33,506 nucleotides of DNA from positions 1 to 33,506 of the forward strand of contig CAKQRI010000022.1 in assembly GCA_934271365.1 (NCBI GenBank), read 5' to 3'. The DNA is from an uncultured Spirochaetales bacterium. Lineage in GTDB: Bacteria > Spirochaetota > Spirochaetia > Sphaerochaetales > Sphaerochaetaceae. Shown here in pieces: positions 32,595-33,506 of the stretch; the first letter of the stretch is position 1; each line of letters begins with the position of its first letter. Both the position numbers and the translations under genes were made by a program. The notes beneath the pieces are model-generated. The model was not told the origin of the DNA and did not search any database. It saw only the letters and a list, made by a program, of their open reading frames with translations.

Positions 32595-33506
32595 TTATTT
32601 TTTCAGCAGTCTAATGGACAGGTTGATCTGGTCAGGCGGGACACATCTGAGATTCAGCCTGTCCATGTTCTTTTCTCCGATGAACAGCTTTGCAGCTTCA
32701 TAAGGGCTATGGTTATTCAGAGAGCCTCTAGGTACGGAATTGATGTTGTTTGCCAGCAGTGTGCAATCTTCCTGAGCCAGCCCAGAAAATGAAGTCCCTT
32801 TAGGAAGTACATATCTGATATACTCATGGTTCTTTTCAATAGCACCTTTCTGCCAGGAGCAATTAGGATCACAGAAGAACACATTGGAAAGCATTCTGGA
32901 AGGGTCTTTCAGGGACATCTCAATTGTTTCCGGGTCAGAGAATTCAGTGCCATTATCTGTGAGGATCACTTCAAAGAGACGGGAGAATTCATCGTCGTCA
33001 AGAGCATTCTTCAGAGAAAGGAATACCTCACTGACATACTGGGCTTTTTTGTATAGCAGCAGGAATATGAGCATCAGCTTGGATTGTCTGAAGAGCATGG
33101 TAAGGAAGCACTTGCCACCGCCAGTGCCAATGACAGTGTCCATCTCAACGACAGAGGCATCAGGATGCAGATCCATGTACTCCTTAAAGTCCCTGTAAAA
33201 ACGGCCATTCTTAATCCTTACGCTGACCTTGGCACGGGAGTAGTCATACTCCTTCTTGACCCTGTAGCGTATCTTGCGCTGCAGATCAATGTTTTTGATG
33301 TCCAGCAGTCCCATATCTATGTACCGGTAGAAAGTGGGCTTTGAGAAGGGAAGCGCTTCCGGATGCTCTGCATAGACATGATTGACACTGTGATGATTGT
33401 GAACCATCAGAGGAGAGATCATCTCATTTACAGCTGCAACCTGTTCCTTTGTGACCCTGACAATGGCTCTGGCTTCAGATAGGACCTTCCTGTATTCGTT
33501 ATGAGC
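32595..33506 (-). CDS. IS30-family transposase, N-terminus outside the window
   Basis: 303 residues are visible; the frame is open through the right edge, so the start lies beyond it and an internal ATG at 33422 is not the real start. The order is a helical DNA-binding part with FSKPTFYRYIDMGLLDI, then the catalytic core: VVEMDTVIG (first Asp), VILTDNGTEFSDPE (second Asp) and KGAIEKNHEYIRYVLPKG (Glu). This DDE pattern and spacing is that of IS30. The visible protein has no stop or frameshift, so the element may be active. It sits downstream of the phase-variable lipoprotein gene and is convergent with it. Confidence 0.93.
   Translation of the reverse strand, partial: AHNEYRKVLSEARAIVRVTKEQVAAVNEMISPLMVHNHHSVNHVYAEHPEALPFSKPTFYRYIDMGLLDIKNIDLQRKIRYRVKKEYDYSRAKVSVRIKNGRFYRDFKEYMDLHPDASVVEMDTVIGTGGGKCFLTMLFRQSKLMLIFLLLYKKAQYVSEVFLSLKNALDDDEFSRLFEVILTDNGTEFSDPETIEMSLKDPSRMLSNVFFCDPNCSWQKGAIEKNHEYIRYVLPKGTSFSGLAQEDCTLLANNINSVPRGSLNNHSPYEAAKLFIGEKNMDRLNLRCVPPDQINLSIRLLKK

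Noticed and set aside
32826..33344. Plus-strand open frames over the transposase
   Set aside because: They are antisense to an intact IS30 transposase and show no family features.

Overview
The window looks like a piece of chromosome from a diderm, host- or gut-associated bacterium, most likely a spirochaete (Treponema/Sphaerochaeta-like). This is an inference. It rests on the moderate-to-low GC, secreted binding protein and surface lipoprotein signal sequences of spirochaetal style (a GAKEA-type start after the signal peptide, an AISC lipobox), two outer-membrane beta-barrel proteins ending in Phe, and a poly-G promoter tract like those known at Treponema tpr genes. No tRNA, rRNA, riboswitch or CRISPR array was seen.

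Layout. (1) 141-4379: a DUF5131 protein, divergent from a DUF362-MerR pair that carries a textbook MerR-type operator/promoter, then a convergent Lon-like (AAA_32) protease. (2) 4433-8398: a tightly overlapping plus-strand operon: Nif3-like protein, lspA, a small membrane protein, a beta-propeller glycosidase-like protein, an M19 dipeptidase and a GNAT acetyltransferase. (3) 8456-15628: a cluster of two alpha/beta hydrolases flanking two methyltransferases (plus strand), convergent with a heterodimeric ABC exporter and a TetR regulator (minus strand). The hydrolase/methyltransferase operon and the exporter operon share the same inverted-repeat site, so they look like one regulon. (4) 15749-18895: an Rrf2 regulator followed by a five-domain redox/ADP-ribosylation operon: cupin, flavin-binding PNPOx-like/ferredoxin fusion, zinc macrodomain, SirTM sirtuin. 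Three copies of one 19-bp operator, TGTAA-N9-TTACA, sit at the rrf2 promoter (one) and the cupin promoter (two). (5) 19009-20559: a zinc alcohol dehydrogenase and, on the minus strand, an Ogt-type DNA repair methyltransferase. (6) 20771-23804: an unusual 818-residue protein with a cytoplasmic coiled coil, one membrane anchor, a tandem periplasmic repeat and a C-terminal beta-barrel, then a small exported beta-barrel protein. (7) 23805-24642: a decayed stretch with a broken AAA_14 ATPase and a three-copy 33-bp repeat. (8) 24643-30727: cstA (minus strand), divergent from a complete ferric/organophosphate-type ABC importer (binding protein, fused permease, ATPase). (9) 30728-33506: a surface lipoprotein of beta-helix type whose promoter contains an 11-G tract between -35 and -10 (a likely phase-variable switch), followed by an IS30-family transposase that runs off the window.

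The strongest candidates for something undescribed are three: the Rrf2-controlled SirTM/zinc-macrodomain operon that lacks the usual GcvH-L and LplA partners but contains redox proteins; the poly-G promoter of the lipoprotein; and the apparently envelope-spanning 818-residue protein.
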